43,429 nt of DNA from Lampropedia cohaerens (GCF_001005215.1 NZ_LBNQ01000014.1:1-43429); one strand, 5' to 3'. Counted from the first letter of the stretch, positions 1 through 10,527 are shown. Notes: generated by a model not told the origin, from the letters alone. Program-made: numbers and translations.

Positions 1-429
1 CGCATCGGCGACGCGCCGATGCTGCCTGAGCTGCTGACGCAGATCCCGGCAACTGAAGCCGTGGCGACGGTGAGCGGCGATGGTGCCTATGACACCAAGG
101 CCTGTCATGCCGCGATTGCGGCACGCGGAGCCGCCGCCGTGATCCCGACCCGCAAGAATGCGCAGACCTGGAAAGGCAGCAGCGCGGGCGTCGAGGCTCG
201 CAACGAAACCTTGCGATCAACCCGGCACCTGGGCCGGACGATCTGGAAGAAATGGAGTGGTTACCACCGGCGCAGCCTGGTGGAAACCAAGATGGGTTGC
301 TTCAAGTTGCTGGGCGAGCGGGTCATGGCCCGAGATTTCGACCGCCAGGTGACGCAGCTTCAGGTGCGCGCGGCGATCCTGAACCAGTTCACGCGCTTGG
401 GCACGCCACACACGATACGTGTGTCCTGA
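1..429 (+). CDS. IS5-family transposase, C-terminal fragment (5' cut by window)
   Basis: The reading frame is open from base 1, so the start lies outside the window. The fragment carries the second DDE aspartate in VSGDGAYDT and the C-terminal signature Y-x2-R-x3-E-x6-K in YHRRSLVETKMGCFK, which holds the catalytic glutamate. These motifs define DDE transposases of the IS4/IS5 type, which cut and rejoin the element ends. The C-terminus ends in TRLGTPHTIRVS, as in related IS5 proteins. Together with the N-terminal fragment at 43006-43429 it would form a protein of about 310 residues, if roughly 26 residues are missing between them (my estimate from family memory). There is no internal frameshift, so the copy may be active. 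Confidence 0.9.
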   Translation, partial: RIGDAPMLPELLTQIPATEAVATVSGDGAYDTKACHAAIAARGAAAVIPTRKNAQTWKGSSAGVEARNETLRSTRHLGRTIWKKWSGYHRRSLVETKMGCFKLLGERVMARDFDRQVTQLQVRAAILNQFTRLGTPHTIRVS

Positions 430-484
430 GCAGACTGGGGAAAGGGGTAGCTGCGCTCAGTGGGGCAATTGCGCAACAGCGCCC
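1..484 (+). mobile_element. IS5-family insertion sequence, right part
   Basis: This is the 3' portion of an insertion sequence whose left part lies beyond the window. It holds the end of the transposase gene and then a candidate right terminal inverted repeat at about 462-484. Read on the minus strand that repeat starts GGGCGCTGTTGCGCAA, closely matching the left terminus GGGCGTTGTTGCACAA at 42961. The same orientation and matching family at the other end of the window suggest two copies of one element. Because the two visible parts belong to different copies, no target-site duplication can be paired. Confidence 0.85.
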
Positions 485-832
485 CCAGGGTGGCAAGCGG
501 GCCATTGCACCCCCGCTCATAGGGCTGTGCTCGGTGCTCCTTCCTCCGGTCGCTATGGCGCTGATTCAGAACGCGGCCAATAAGGCGCAGACGGCGATCT
601 AGTGCCCTGTCCAACAAATTCGCTGCGCGCAAGACGTTGCCGGCGCCGAATGAAAGCACCGCTGCTGTGCCTCGCGCGGAAAGGCACTGAAAGCCCGCGC
701 ATGTACTGTGCGCTGTTGTGCGATTGCAGCCTTGAGGCAGCGGAGCAAACGCCGGGAAATTCCTTCTGATACGCGGCGGCGTGGCGGCACGCAGCAACAC
801 CGCCTCAGAGCCTATTTACGCGCGACGCCAAC
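485..832. other. Intergenic stretch without a recognisable gene
   Basis: Between the IS right end and the TetR remnant I see no convincing gene on either strand. Short open frames have unnatural compositions and no ribosome-binding sites. The stretch may hold decayed sequence left by the IS insertion or by earlier rearrangement. Confidence 0.5.
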
Positions 833-988
833 ATGTGGCACATCCTGTTGAACAGCACTCAGCAGGGCGCGATTGCCGACGACCGCCATGTCGGCCTCGT
901 CATCAATATGATCCGTGGGGCGATCTGGTACAGGCTGGTGTTCGACAAACCGCTGGACGACGCATTCGTTGATGCTCTGACAGGACTG
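833..988 (+). pseudogene. TetR-family regulator, C-terminal remnant
   Basis: A reading frame of about 52 codons gives GAIADDRHVGLVINMIRGA followed by IWYRLVFDKPLDDAFVDAL. This resembles the ligand-binding C-terminal end of TetR-type repressors, where an 'aspartate-rich turn, helix, G-x-YRLL, PLD-x-AFVDAL' pattern is common. No helix-turn-helix half is present upstream and no stop follows where the family ends: the frame runs on into sequence antisense to the next gene. I read it as the remains of a regulator that lost its N-terminus and stop codon, perhaps during the IS-associated rearrangement just upstream. The call rests on recall of the family pattern only. Confidence 0.45.
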
Positions 989-1068
989 GACGCACGCATG
1001 GACTTGGCATCTGGCCAAGGCCCATACCGTCTGGAAGGTCCGCCAGGGCGTCAGGCCACCCGGCCGTG

Positions 1069-1521
1069 CTACCACTTGCCCAGCGCCACTGCCAGAATGC
1101 CGGCGGCAATCAGGGGGCCGACCGGCACCCCCTTGAAGAAGGCCACGCCGATCACGGTGCCCACCATCAGACCCGGCACCAACCCAGGGTTGCTCATCAT
1201 CAGCGGCACGCCCCGTCCACCAAGCCAGGCCACGCAGATACCTACTGCCACGGCCAGCAGCGATTTCCAATGGGTGAAGGCGCGCATCAGATCCAGCATG
1301 GAGATCTTGCCGCTGGCAATGGGCGCCATCACTCCCATCAGCAGGATGATGATGCCAATCGTCAGGCCGTGCCTTTCAATCCATGGCAGTGCCTGCTGCA
1401 AAGGCGTCAGACGAATCAACAGCAGTAGTAGCATGGCAATGGCCACCGCCGTGTTTTGGCTGATGATGCCGACTGCGGCGATGAGCAGCAACACCAGCAA
1501 GGTGGGATCAAATGCAGGCAT
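1069..1521 (-). CDS. yeaL: UPF0756 (DUF441) family small membrane protein, YeaL-like
   Basis: A 150-residue, strongly hydrophobic protein with about four membrane segments (approximately residues 5-25, 45-65, 82-100 and 118-148) joined by short loops. Glycine-rich stretches such as [19 protein letters not shown] and the length match the UPF0756/YeaL family, whose function is unknown. I chose the ATG at 1521 (MPAFDPTLL) because the longer frame up to 1725 adds an arginine-rich, non-family extension overlapping the next gene's start. It is transcribed divergently from the sensor kinase gene at 1724, with about 200 bases between them that should hold both promoters. Nothing links it functionally to the acetate module beyond position. 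Confidence 0.85.
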   Translation of the reverse strand: MPAFDPTLLVLLLIAAVGIISQNTAVAIAMLLLLLIRLTPLQQALPWIERHGLTIGIIILLMGVMAPIASGKISMLDLMRAFTHWKSLLAVAVGICVAWLGGRGVPLMMSNPGLVPGLMVGTVIGVAFFKGVPVGPLIAAGILAVALGKW

Positions 1522-1723
1522 AGGACGGAAATCGAAAGGCAACTGCCGCGAATGCGACAAAGCCTGCACTATCGCACGATTGGCCCCTGCGTGGCGCACC
1601 GGCCCGTACACTGGCAGGCTGTTTCGCACCGCTGGCAAGAATCTGTTCGACGCCCTGCGCGCAGGGTGGCGCGTGGAACGACGACGCCAGCACGGTGCAC
1701 CGCACTGAGGAGGAATGTTCGCC

Positions 1724-4700
1724 ATGCAACCGGCCTGGGTGATTCTGGTCTCGCTGCTGTATGCGGGCTTGCTGTTTGCCGTGGCCTGGCTGGGTGACCG
1801 CCACGCGGCCTTTACGCAGCATCGGCATGTCCGCCCGGCGGTGTACAGCCTGGCACTGGCGGTCTACTGCTCGTCATGGACCTTCTATGGCGCTGCGGGC
1901 ACGGCGGCGATGTATGGGCTGGGCTATCTGCCGATCTACCTGGGGCCGATGCTGATGCTGCTGCTGGGCTGGCGCCTGCTGGAGCGCCTGGCCACAGTGG
2001 CACGCGCGCAGAAAACGGTCTCCATCGCGGATTTCATCGCATCCCGGTTCGGGCGATCACAACGGTTGGCGGCGCTGGTCACGGTGGTAGCGTTGGTGGC
2101 GGCCATACCCTATCTCGCGCTGCAATACAGGGCGGTCGCCAGCAGCCTGGCGGTACTCACGGGCATGGAAAGCAGCCCGACTAGGTTTGCCGATCCTGCG
2201 TTCTACATTGCTGCCATCATGGCGCTGTTTGCCATCTTGTTTGGCACGCGCCGCGCCGATGCATCCGAGCACCGCCCCGGTCTGATGCTGGCGGTCGCAC
2301 TGGAATCGATTGTCAAACTGCTGGCACTGGTGGCTGTCGGCGTGTTCGCCGTCCTGTTCTTCCAGGATCGCCCGCACAACGCCGTGCAGGCCGTCGCCCA
2401 GCTGCTGGAGAACACCACGCCTGTGGGTTTCGCGACGCAGACGCTGTTGAGCTTCGCCGCCATCATTTGCCTGCCCCGCCAGTTTCACATTGCCATTGTC
2501 GAGTGCGGTGATCTGGCTGACATTCGCCGCGCGCGCTGGTGGTTCAGTGCCTACCTGCTGATCATCAGCCTGATGGTGCTGCCCATTGCCGCTGCCGGAC
2601 TGGCCCAGTTCGGCATGCGCAGCCAGATCGCGCCCGATGCCTTCGTGCTCGCGCTGCCCATGGCACTGGGCCACGACACGCTGGCGCTGGCTGCCTACAT
2701 TGGCGGGTTCTCCGCGGCCACTGGCATGGTGATCATGGTCAGCGTGGCGCTGTCGAACATGGTCAGCAATGATTGGGTGATGCCGCTGCTGCTGCGCCGG
2801 CACTGGCAACGTGCCAGCGGCAGTGCCACGCCACACGATGCCGCCATGGCGCACACGGCCAGGCAGGTGCTGTGGGTGCGCCGCATCACCATCGTGCTGT
2901 TGGCCCTGCTGGCCTATGCCTACTCCCTGGGCATGGACCAGCGCATGCAGCTGGCAAGCTTTGGGCTGTTGGCCTTCGCCGCCGTCGCCCAGTTCGCACC
3001 CGCGCTTGTGTGTAGCCTGTACTGGCCTGGTGCGAGCCGCCGCGGCGTGGAGCTAGGCCTGCTGGCGGGTTTTGCCGTCTGGCTCTACACGCTGCTGCTG
3101 CCCAGCCTCGCGGAAAGCGGCTGGCTGTCCGCAGGATGGCTGGCCAGCGGCCCGTTCGACATCGCCTGGCTGCGCCCCTACCAGCTTTTTGGCGCCGTGG
3201 GTTGGGATCCACTCACGCATGGCGTGTTCTGGTCCTTGCTGGCCAATCTCGCCACTCTGGTGCTGGTGTCGCTGCGCTGGCCTCCGGGCCTGAGCGAGCA
3301 GATGCAGGCGCAGCCGTTTCTCGCTCCCTACGCAATGCGCGGCACGGGTGCAGACAGCACAGACCTGCCATCGCATCGTGGGCGCATTCGCGTCGCCGAC
3401 CTGCAAATGGTGGCCAGCCATGTCGTCGGCGCACAGACGGCGGCACGCGCGTTCGCTGCCCAGGCCCAACAACAGAATCTGCAGTTGACGGCTGACTCGA
3501 TCGCCGACCGACCTTGGCTGCGCTTTACCGAACGCCTGCTGGCCGGTGCGGTGGGCGCAGCGTCAGCGCGCATGGTGATGACGCGCGCGCTGCAGGGCTC
3601 CGGGCTGGAACTGGCAGCCGTTGTGGCCCTGCTTGACGAGGCAGGCCCTGAGATGCGCTTTAACCGCGACATTCTGCTGGCAACGTTGGAGAACATCGAC
3701 CCCGGCGTTAGCGTGGTGGATGCCGAAATGCGTCTGGTGGCGTGGAATCGTCGCTACGAGCGGCTGTTCAACTATCCACCCGGCATGCTGTACGTAGGAT
3801 GCAATGTGGCAGAGCTGATTGCCTACAACCTTCAATGCAATCCACTGGGTCTGGCCAAGCCCGCGCCTGCGCCACAGGAGATCGCCACGCAGGTCGACAA
3901 GCGCATTGCGCTGATGCGCTCGGGACGCAGCTATACCTACGTGCGCGCGCTCAATGACGGGCGCTACATCGAGATGCGCGGCAACCCCCTGCCCAGCGGC
4001 GGCTACGTGACTGCCTACAGCGACATTACCGCTTTCAAGAACGCCGAGCGCGAGCTGCGTGAAATCAACGAGACGCTGGAGCAGCGCGTGGCCGAGCGTA
4101 CCCGCGAGGTAGAACAGGCCCATGCCACGCGCTCACGCTACCTCACCGCCATCAGCCATGATGTGCTGCAGCCCATTCATGCTGCACGACTGTTCGCCAC
4201 TGCCCTGCAGGACGAACAGAACCCGGCGCAGATGCGCCATCTGGCCGAGCGCGTCGACGCTTCGTTGACGGCGGCGGAGGAATTGCTCGATGGCGTACTG
4301 GACATCTCACGCCTGGATGCGGGCGCGCTGCAGCCGCAATGGCAGCGCGTGAACGTGGCCCAGCTGCTGCAGGCCTTGTTTGACCAATACGCACCGATTG
4401 CTGCCAAGCGCCACATCGCCTGGCAGCTGCGCTGCAGCACGCAGCGTGACCGCCTGTGGGTACGCAGCGATCCGCGCATGCTGCGCCGCATCGTGCAGAA
4501 CTTCATCGCCAACGCGCTGCGCTATACCCAGCATGGGCGCATTTTGATGACCGCCAGGCCTGCCGGCAACGGAGTACGCATCCAGGTCTGGGACACGGGC
4601 CCCGGCATTCCGCAGGTCCATCTGGCGCGCATCTATGACGAATTTCACCGCTACCACCAGGTGTTCGACTGGGATGGCCGCGGCCTTGGACTGGGCCTGT

Positions 4701-5257
4701 CGATCTGCCAGCGCATCTCGCGTCTGCTGGAGCATCCGCTCGAAGTGCGCTCACGGACAGACCATGGCAGCGTGTTTGGAGTATGGGTGCCACATGCCCC
4801 CGCCACGGATGCGACAGAATGTTCCTCCACCCTGCGCACTCCTGCCGCGCCCCGAGCGCCTGCGACAGGCGCCGACCTTGCAGACATGTGTGTGCTCTGC
4901 CTGGACGACGATCCGGACATTCTGCAAGGCATGGCGGCGCTGCTGGCGCGCTGGGGCATTGCGATGCGCAGCGCGCTGACATTGCAGCAGGCCTTGCAGA
5001 CCCTGCAGCAGGGCTGGCGCCCAGACTGCCTGCTGATCGACTACCACCTCTACGACCAGCTCGATGGCCTGCAGGCGCTGGCACGGCTGCGCCGGCTGGC
5101 TCCCGGTGTACCTGCCGCGCTGATTACCGCCAATGGCAGCGACACGCTCCAGCGCGAAGCCGCACAGCACCAGTGCACTGTGCTCACCAAACCCGTCAGG
5201 CCCGCTGCACTGCGAGCGTGGCTGATGGCACAGCGGCGGGCTAGCCGAAGCAGCTAG
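1724..5257 (+). CDS. crbS: Hybrid sensor histidine kinase with sodium/solute-symporter domain (CrbS/MxtR type)
   Basis: An inner-membrane hybrid kinase of 1177 residues. Residues about 1-520 form a multi-pass region resembling the sodium:solute symporter family, so the sensor looks like a transporter. A linker follows (about 545-640, where STAC domains sit in relatives), then a PAS domain near 655-760 ([19 protein letters not shown]). A coiled-coil leads to a HisKA domain with phospho-accepting His about 812 in SHDVLQP, then an HATPase with DTGPGIP and [11 protein letters not shown]-terminal receiver domain has its phospho-acceptor Asp about 1105 in LLIDYHL. GAGGAGG at 1707-1713 is 10 bases from the ATG at 1724, better than the ATG at 1715. 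Its likely partner is the convergent LuxR-type regulator. In Vibrio and Pseudomonas, CrbSR and MxtR/ErdR control acs and actP, and the neighbours here agree. Confidence 0.9.
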   Translation: MQPAWVILVSLLYAGLLFAVAWLGDRHAAFTQHRHVRPAVYSLALAVYCSSWTFYGAAGTAAMYGLGYLPIYLGPMLMLLLGWRLLERLATVARAQKTVSIADFIASRFGRSQRLAALVTVVALVAAIPYLALQYRAVASSLAVLTGMESSPTRFADPAFYIAAIMALFAILFGTRRADASEHRPGLMLAVALESIVKLLALVAVGVFAVLFFQDRPHNAVQAVAQLLENTTPVGFATQTLLSFAAIICLPRQFHIAIVECGDLADIRRARWWFSAYLLIISLMVLPIAAAGLAQFGMRSQIAPDAFVLALPMALGHDTLALAAYIGGFSAATGMVIMVSVALSNMVSNDWVMPLLLRRHWQRASGSATPHDAAMAHTARQVLWVRRITIVLLALLAYAYSLGMDQRMQLASFGLLAFAAVAQFAPALVCSLYWPGASRRGVELGLLAGFAVWLYTLLLPSLAESGWLSAGWLASGPFDIAWLRPYQLFGAVGWDPLTHGVFWSLLANLATLVLVSLRWPPGLSEQMQAQPFLAPYAMRGTGADSTDLPSHRGRIRVADLQMVASHVVGAQTAARAFAAQAQQQNLQLTADSIADRPWLRFTERLLAGAVGAASARMVMTRALQGSGLELAAVVALLDEAGPEMRFNRDILLATLENIDPGVSVVDAEMRLVAWNRRYERLFNYPPGMLYVGCNVAELIAYNLQCNPLGLAKPAPAPQEIATQVDKRIALMRSGRSYTYVRALNDGRYIEMRGNPLPSGGYVTAYSDITAFKNAERELREINETLEQRVAERTREVEQAHATRSRYLTAISHDVLQPIHAARLFATALQDEQNPAQMRHLAERVDASLTAAEELLDGVLDISRLDAGALQPQWQRVNVAQLLQALFDQYAPIAAKRHIAWQLRCSTQRDRLWVRSDPRMLRRIVQNFIANALRYTQHGRILMTARPAGNGVRIQVWDTGPGIPQVHLARIYDEFHRYHQVFDWDGRGLGLGLSICQRISRLLEHPLEVRSRTDHGSVFGVWVPHAPATDATECSSTLRTPAAPRAPATGADLADMCVLCLDDDPDILQGMAALLARWGIAMRSALTLQQALQTLQQGWRPDCLLIDYHLYDQLDGLQALARLRRLAPGVPAALITANGSDTLQREAAQHQCTVLTKPVRPAALRAWLMAQRRASRSS

Positions 5258-5892
5258 GGCCTGTGCCACCCAAGGCGATGCGCCATGGCCACGGCCTCGG
5301 TACGGTTGGTCGCACCCAGCTTGCGCAGCACGGCGGACATGTGCGCCTTCACGGTCGCCTCGGACGTACCCAGATCGTGGGCGATCTGCTTGTTCAGGCG
5401 CCCGGCGGCCACCAGCTGCAGCACCCGCATCTGCTGCGGTGTCAGCGTCGCCAGCCGCTGCGCGGCGTCCTTTTCCTCGTCGCCTGCGCCACCCTCGGCT
5501 TGCGCCTGCCCCGGGAACCACGGCTCGCCATCAAGCACCTGCTGCAGCGCGGCAGCCAGCGTGGTCACATCGCTGGACTTGGGGATGAAACCAAACGCGC
5601 CATGGTCCAGCGCACGGCGCATCGATTGGGCATCCTCGTGCGCGGAGACAATCACCACCGGCAGCTGCGGATGGCGCGCCCGCAGCCACACCAGCTGCTC
5701 GAAGCCGTCGCTGCCGGGCATGGTCAAGTCCAGCAGCAACATGTCCGCCTGGCCATGCCGATCGACCACCGCATGCAGCGCAGGCACATCATGCGCCTCG
5801 GCGATCTGCGCATCGGGCCAAAGCCGGGAAATGGTGGTGCGCAGTGCCTCGCGAAACAGCGGGTGGTCGTCGGCGATCAGGATCGTGGGCAT
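5254..5892 (-). CDS. crbR: LuxR-type two-component response regulator (CrbR/ErdR type)
   Basis: A cytoplasmic DNA-binding regulator of 212 residues. The N-terminal receiver domain (about 1-120) has acidic residues in IADDHPLF, the phospho-acceptor Asp55 in LLLDLTMPG, and Lys in FIPKSSD. The C-terminal LuxR/NarL helix-turn-helix (about 148-205) contains LTPQQMRVLQLVAAGRLNKQ and TVKAHMSAVLRKLG. I place the start at 5892 (MPTILIADD), the normal family start, although no strong ribosome-binding site precedes it. It lies downstream of acsA on the same strand and converges on the hybrid kinase gene, with both stop codons lying in the CTAG at 5254-5257. By homology with CrbR/ErdR it should activate acsA and probably yjcH-actP when acetate is the carbon source; that assignment is inference from context. 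Confidence 0.9.
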   Translation of the reverse strand: MPTILIADDHPLFREALRTTISRLWPDAQIAEAHDVPALHAVVDRHGQADMLLLDLTMPGSDGFEQLVWLRARHPQLPVVIVSAHEDAQSMRRALDHGAFGFIPKSSDVTTLAAALQQVLDGEPWFPGQAQAEGGAGDEEKDAAQRLATLTPQQMRVLQLVAAGRLNKQIAHDLGTSEATVKAHMSAVLRKLGATNRTEAVAMAHRLGWHRP

Positions 5893-6125
5893 ATTTACAT
5901 CTACGCAAATGCTGCCAGCGGGCAAAGTCCCTATTCTCGCGTGCAGCGTACACATATGCCAAGCACGTCGCAGCGATTGCCGCGCATCTGACCAAGCGCG
6001 CGGCGCACACGTGCGTTAGCCGACGGTAAAAAACGCCGATGCGCCAGAGCCTGGGCTCCGGGGCATCGGACGTATGTCAGAGGCGAGGTCGCGCACAAAT
6101 GCGCGCTCGCCAAGGCACGCGTCGC

Positions 6126-8072
6126 TCAGGTGTTCAGCCGCTCACTCACCAGTGTGTCAACCACGCTCGGATCGGCCAGCGTGCTGGTGTCGCCCAGCTG
6201 GTCGGGCGCGTTTTCCGCGATCTTGCGCAGAATGCGCCGCATAATCTTGCCCGAGCGCGTCTTGGGCAGTGCCGGCGCCCACTGCAGGTGGTCGGGCGTG
6301 GCAATAGGGCCGATGACCTTGCGCACATGGGCGATGAGCTCCTTGCGCAGCTCGTCGCTGCCCTCGACCCCCGCAACCAGCGTGACGTAGACGTAGATGC
6401 CCTGGCCCTTGAGGTCGTGCGGATAGCCCACGGCGGCGGCCTCGGCAACCTTGTCGTGCAGCACCAGCGCACTTTCCAGCTCGGCCGTGCCGATGCGGTG
6501 GCCGCTGACGTTAATCACATCATCGACCCGGCCCGTGATCCAGTAGTAGCCATCGGCATCCCTGCGGCAACCGTCGCCCGTGAAGTACATGCCAGGATAG
6601 GCCTTGAAATAGGTATCGATGAAGCGCTGGTGATCGCCGAACACCGTACGCGCCTGGCCGGGCCAAGAATCGACGATCACGAGATTGCCCTCCCCCTCAC
6701 CCTCGACGAACTGGCCTTGCGCATCCACCAGCGCTGGCTGCACGCCAAACCAGGGCCGGGTGGCTGACCCTGGCTTGAGCGCCGTGGCACCAGGCAACGG
6801 CGCGATCATGATGCCACCGGTTTCTGTCTGCCACCAGGTATCTACAATTGGCAGCTTGCCATTGCCAACGACCTCGTGATACCAGCGCCAGGCCTCGGGG
6901 TTGATCGGCTCGCCCACCGACCCAAGCAGCCGCAGCGACTGGCGGGAGGTCTTCTTGACCGGTTCCTCTCCCTCTCGCATCAGCGCACGAATCGCCGTCG
7001 GCGCGGTGTAGAAGATGGTGACCTGGTGCTTGTCAATCACCTGCCAGAAGCGGGCACCATCCGGGTAGCTGGGCACCCCCTCGAAGATCAGCGAGGTGGC
7101 GCCATTGGCCAGCGGCCCGTAGACGATGTAGCTGTGGCCCGTGATCCAGCCAATGTCAGCGGTGCACCAGTAGACATCGTCCTCGCGCAGGTCGAACACG
7201 GTTTCGTGGCTGTAACTGGCATGCACCAGATAGCCGCCGGTGGTGTGCACCACGCCCTTGGGCTTGCCCGTTGAGCCAGAGGTGTAGAGGATGAACAGCG
7301 GATCTTCCGCGTTCATGCGCTCGGGCTCGCATTCGGTGGACTCGGCGGCGGTGATCTCATGCAGCCACAGGTCACGTCCTGACTGCATGACGATGTCGCC
7401 ACCCGTATGCCGCAGCACGATGACTTTTTCTACCGTGTCCGTGCCCTCTTGCTGCAAGGCCGCATCCACGTTCGCCTTGAGCGGAACCTTGCGCCCGGCA
7501 CGCAAGCCCTCGTCGGCGGTGATGATGACCTTGGCGCTGCTGTCGCGCACGCGGTCGGCCACGGAGCCTGGAGAAAAGCCGCCAAATACCACGTTGTGGA
7601 TGGCGCCGATGCGCGCGCAGGCCAACAACGCAACGGCGGCGTCAGGCACCATCGGCAGGTAGACGGTGACGCGATCGCCCTTCTTCACACCCAGGCGCCG
7701 CAGTGCGTTGCCCAACCGAGCGACCCGTTCATAGAGCTGCCGGTAGGTCACCTTCTCACCCGGCTGGTTCGGATCGTCGGGCTCCCACAGCAGTGCCACC
7801 TTGTCGCCTCGCGTGGCCAGATGCCGGTCCAGGCAGTTGACGCTGACATTGAGCTCACCATCGGCAAACCAGCGGATGTGAAAGTTCTCCGGATCAAAGC
7901 TCGTGTCCTTGACGACCGTCGGCTCCTTGAACCAGTGCAAACGCTTGGCCACACGTCCCCAGAAAGCGTCGGGATTCGTGACGGACTCCTGGTACATCTG
8001 CGCGTACTGCTCGGCAGTGATGGTGTTGGGGCCGGCAAGGGCCGGGTTGACTGGGTAAACGTCTTCGCTCAT
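6126..8072 (-). CDS. acsA: Acetyl-CoA synthetase (acetate-CoA ligase)
   Basis: Activates acetate to acetyl-CoA via acetyl-AMP in the cytoplasm, the high-affinity route for acetate assimilation. At 648 residues it matches the family. Adenylate-forming motifs are intact: the phosphate-binding loop [14 protein letters not shown], the acetate-pocket region [10 protein letters not shown], the hinge region [20 protein letters not shown], and the C-terminal TRSGKIMRR. The lysine of that last motif (residue 609) is the site acetylated by Pat-type enzymes and restored by CobB in enterobacteria. Of two in-frame ATGs (8078, 8072) the second has the better spacing, 8 bases, from GGAG. It lies about 110 bases downstream of actP on the same strand and upstream of the response regulator gene, so co-regulation is likely. 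Confidence 0.97.
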   Translation of the reverse strand: MSEDVYPVNPALAGPNTITAEQYAQMYQESVTNPDAFWGRVAKRLHWFKEPTVVKDTSFDPENFHIRWFADGELNVSVNCLDRHLATRGDKVALLWEPDDPNQPGEKVTYRQLYERVARLGNALRRLGVKKGDRVTVYLPMVPDAAVALLACARIGAIHNVVFGGFSPGSVADRVRDSSAKVIITADEGLRAGRKVPLKANVDAALQQEGTDTVEKVIVLRHTGGDIVMQSGRDLWLHEITAAESTECEPERMNAEDPLFILYTSGSTGKPKGVVHTTGGYLVHASYSHETVFDLREDDVYWCTADIGWITGHSYIVYGPLANGATSLIFEGVPSYPDGARFWQVIDKHQVTIFYTAPTAIRALMREGEEPVKKTSRQSLRLLGSVGEPINPEAWRWYHEVVGNGKLPIVDTWWQTETGGIMIAPLPGATALKPGSATRPWFGVQPALVDAQGQFVEGEGEGNLVIVDSWPGQARTVFGDHQRFIDTYFKAYPGMYFTGDGCRRDADGYYWITGRVDDVINVSGHRIGTAELESALVLHDKVAEAAAVGYPHDLKGQGIYVYVTLVAGVEGSDELRKELIAHVRKVIGPIATPDHLQWAPALPKTRSGKIMRRILRKIAENAPDQLGDTSTLADPSVVDTLVSERLNT

Positions 8073-8181
8073 GGACATGTCTCCAATAATCAGTTGTCGA
8101 TGAATCAGGTTCCGCCTTCAGGCCGGCCGCTTTCGCTAACGGGCGCCCGTGCTCACATCCACAGGGCCCTGGAATCTGCGC

Positions 8182-9846
8182 TCAATGGGCACTGGCAGAC
8201 GAAGCACCGATGCCGGTCTGGCTGCGCACCGTCAGGGCGTCAAACGCTGCCCGCTCACGCACCGCACGCGCGGACTTGTCCGTCACGGAGAAGAACCAGA
8301 TTGCGATGAACGCCAGCGGAATCGATACGATACCCGGATTCGGGAACGGCGTGATGGGTGTGGCGAATCCGAACACGTCCACCCACACCGTCTTGGACAG
8401 CACCACCCAGAGGGTTGCCACGACCAGTCCGATAAAGCCGCCCAGCGTGGCACCACGCGTGGTGCAGCCGCGCCAGGAAATGGACAGCACCAGCACCGGG
8501 AAGTTGGCACTGGCAGCAATCGCAAACGCCAGCCCGACCATGAACGCCACATTCTGGTTCTCGAAAATGATGCCCAGCAAGATGGCAATGACCCCCAGCG
8601 AGATCGTCGAAATCTTGGAAATACGCATCTGCATCTTCTCCGTTGCCCGGCCGCGGGCAAACACATTGGCGTACAAATCGTGCGAAATCGCTGCGGCGCC
8701 AGCCAGCGCCAGACCCGCCACGACGGCGACGATCGTCGCAAACGTCACTGCGGCCAGGAAACCCAGCAACAGGCTGCCACCGACCGCATTGGCCAGGTGC
8801 ACCGCCACCATGTTGGTGCCGCCGATCAGGGAGGTGAGCATGTCGAAACTGCCATCCGGATTGGTCGCGTAGTACTCGGGATGCCGCACCAGCAGTGCGA
8901 TGGCGCCAAAGCCGATGATGAATGTCAGCAAGTAGAAGTACCCGATGAAGGAGCTGGCATAAATCACCGATTTGCGCGCCTCCTTGGCGTTCGAGACGGT
9001 GAAGAACCGCATCAGGATGTGCGGCAGACCTGCCGTACCCAGCGCCAGCCCAAGCCCCAGTGACAGGGCATTCCATGGGTTGCTGATGAGCGACTGGCCG
9101 GGCGCCATGATGCTGATGCCATTGGGGTGCGCAGCCACCGCTTCGGCAAGCATGCGATCAGGATTGAAACTGAATGCCGCCAGCACCAGAAACGACATCA
9201 GCGTCGCGCCAAACAGCATCAACACCGCCTTGATGATCTGCACCCAGGTCGTGGCCGTCATGCCGCCGAATGTGACGTAGATCATCATCAGGCTGCCAAC
9301 GATAACGACCGCCAGCTTGTAATTGATACCAAACAGCAGCACGATCAGCTTGCCAGCGCCCACCATCTGCGCAATCAAATACAGCGCAATGATGATCAGC
9401 GAGGCGCTTGCCGCCAGCAGGCGAATCGGCGTCTGCTCCATCCGGAAGGACGTGACGTCGGCAAAGTTGTACTTGCCCAGATTGCGCAGCCGCTCGGCGA
9501 TCAGGAACATCACCACCGGCCAGCCAAACAGGAAACCGATGGCGTACACCATTCCATCGAAGCCACTCACGTACACCATGCCAGCAATGCCCAGAAAGGA
9601 CGCCGCCGAGAGATAGTCTCCGGCGATGGCAAGGCCATTCTGAAAACCGGTTATGCCACCGCCTGCGGTGTAGAAATCCGAAGTCGTCTTGGTCTGCCGT
9701 GCGGCCCAGTAGGTAATGCCCATCGTGCCCACGATGAACACCAGAAACATCACGATGGCAGGCACGTTCGCCTGCCCCGGTGCGGCTGCATAGGACGCAC
9801 CTGACACGGCCATCAGACCGGCAAAGAGAGCGAGGGTCTTTTTCAT
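8182..9846 (-). CDS. actP: Cation/acetate symporter ActP
   Basis: An inner-membrane permease of the sodium:solute symporter family that takes up acetate and other short carboxylates. The 554-residue protein starts with a cleavable signal-like segment ([20 protein letters not shown]), as ActP proteins do, followed by about 13 membrane segments. Family stretches include [30 protein letters not shown] and [15 protein letters not shown]. The ATG overlaps the stop of the upstream yjcH gene by four bases (ATGA, 9843-9846), with AAGGA just upstream, so translation is probably coupled. yjcH-actP-acsA is the usual acetate-scavenging arrangement. Confidence 0.96.
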   Translation of the reverse strand: MKKTLALFAGLMAVSGASYAAAPGQANVPAIVMFLVFIVGTMGITYWAARQTKTTSDFYTAGGGITGFQNGLAIAGDYLSAASFLGIAGMVYVSGFDGMVYAIGFLFGWPVVMFLIAERLRNLGKYNFADVTSFRMEQTPIRLLAASASLIIIALYLIAQMVGAGKLIVLLFGINYKLAVVIVGSLMMIYVTFGGMTATTWVQIIKAVLMLFGATLMSFLVLAAFSFNPDRMLAEAVAAHPNGISIMAPGQSLISNPWNALSLGLGLALGTAGLPHILMRFFTVSNAKEARKSVIYASSFIGYFYLLTFIIGFGAIALLVRHPEYYATNPDGSFDMLTSLIGGTNMVAVHLANAVGGSLLLGFLAAVTFATIVAVVAGLALAGAAAISHDLYANVFARGRATEKMQMRISKISTISLGVIAILLGIIFENQNVAFMVGLAFAIAASANFPVLVLSISWRGCTTRGATLGGFIGLVVATLWVVLSKTVWVDVFGFATPITPFPNPGIVSIPLAFIAIWFFSVTDKSARAVRERAAFDALTVRSQTGIGASSASAH

Positions 9847-10154
9847 TGCACGTCCTTCAGAATGGCTGCCAGCATTGGATCAAACACCTTGTTGGAGATG
9901 TACACGTACAGGCTGATCAGCACCACCGCGCTGATGCATACCAGTACGGCGCCCAGGACGCCGTAACTCAGCGTCAGATTGCCCACGGGCTGCCCCATCA
10001 CGTCAGGCAGAAACGCCAGCGTGAGGATGTAGCCCGCATAGATGATCCATGTGATCGTGAAAAAGACCAGGCTGGTGCGTCCGCGTCGTGCCAGTAACTC
10101 CTGGTAACGCGGATGCCGCAGCACGCTGGCCACCACCTGCTCGGATGTACTCAT
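9843..10154 (-). CDS. yjcH: DUF485 family inner-membrane protein, YjcH-like
   Basis: A 103-residue protein with two membrane segments (about residues 26-47 and 61-87) and the DUF485 pattern [13 protein letters not shown] followed by hydrophobic helices. DUF485 proteins are almost always encoded just ahead of ActP-type permeases and are thought to assist them; the mechanism is not established. The start at 10154 (MSTSEQVV) has AAAGGAG eight bases upstream; a longer frame to 10214 adds a basic stretch with no family match. It is the first gene of the acetate operon, so the operon promoter should lie in 10155-10404. Confidence 0.93.
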   Translation of the reverse strand: MSTSEQVVASVLRHPRYQELLARRGRTSLVFFTITWIIYAGYILTLAFLPDVMGQPVGNLTLSYGVLGAVLVCISAVVLISLYVYISNKVFDPMLAAILKDVQ

Positions 10155-10404
10155 TGTCCTGTCTCCTTTGGCACTGCGCGGCGTCAAGGCCCGACAGTGC
10201 ATTCTTGATATCACCCCCCATGCGCACTGGAAGGGCCGCCTTTTTCGGAGACTTCAATGTACCGGCGCACCGGCGCGCCAACCAGACGACTTTGGTAGTA
10301 AGGGTCAGTCCGGATGCCAGGCGCAGCGCACCTGATTCGGCTTCCGCACGCACCGCTTCGCCCTGCCTGAGCCGGTAACGTGCCCCTGCCTGCGCCCTGG
10401 ACAA
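10155..10404 (-). promoter_or_regulatory. Upstream region of the yjcH-actP-acsA operon
   Basis: About 250 bases upstream of yjcH without a gene. By position it should carry the promoter and the site bound by the response regulator. I see no -35/-10 pair, sigma-54 box or inverted repeat here that I would defend, so the assignment rests only on location. Confidence 0.4.
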
Positions 10405-10438
10405 TAAAAAAGCCCTTGCGAAAACCGACCCAAGGGCT
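10405..10438 (-). terminator. Rho-independent terminator, probably the original tRNA-Cys terminator
   Basis: On the minus strand an 8-bp perfect stem AGCCCTTG/CAAGGGCT with a 12-base loop is followed by six Ts. It lies just beyond the duplicated tRNA-Cys 3' end at 10449. I infer it was the chromosomal terminator of tRNA-Cys before the element inserted and separated it from the intact gene. Confidence 0.75.
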
Positions 10439-10448
10439 CAATGAGATC

Positions 10449-10496
10449 TGGAGGCGCGGCCCGGAATCGAACCGGGGTAAACAGATTTGCAATCTG
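10449..10496 (-). repeat. attL: detached copy of the tRNA-Cys 3' part
   Basis: This repeats the acceptor 3' strand with CCA, the T-arm and the anticodon arm of the tRNA-Cys at 13791. It differs at 10483 and 10495 only. The two differences pair with each other in the anticodon stem (CAGA/TCTG here versus CGGA/TCCG in the intact gene), so the fragment still folds. The 5' half of a tRNA is missing, so it is not a functional gene. Confidence 0.9.
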
Positions 10497-10527
10497 AAGA
10501 AAATTTCAGGCACCTCAAGGCGATAGA

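Noticed and set aside
989-1708. Continuation of the TetR-remnant frame as one larger gene
   Set aside because: After about residue 52 the frame is antisense to the UPF0756 gene and loses family resemblance, so only the first part was called.
10449-10496. A second tRNA-Cys gene at the left att site
   Set aside because: Only the 3' part is present; the D-arm and 5' acceptor strand are missing, so it is an att remnant.
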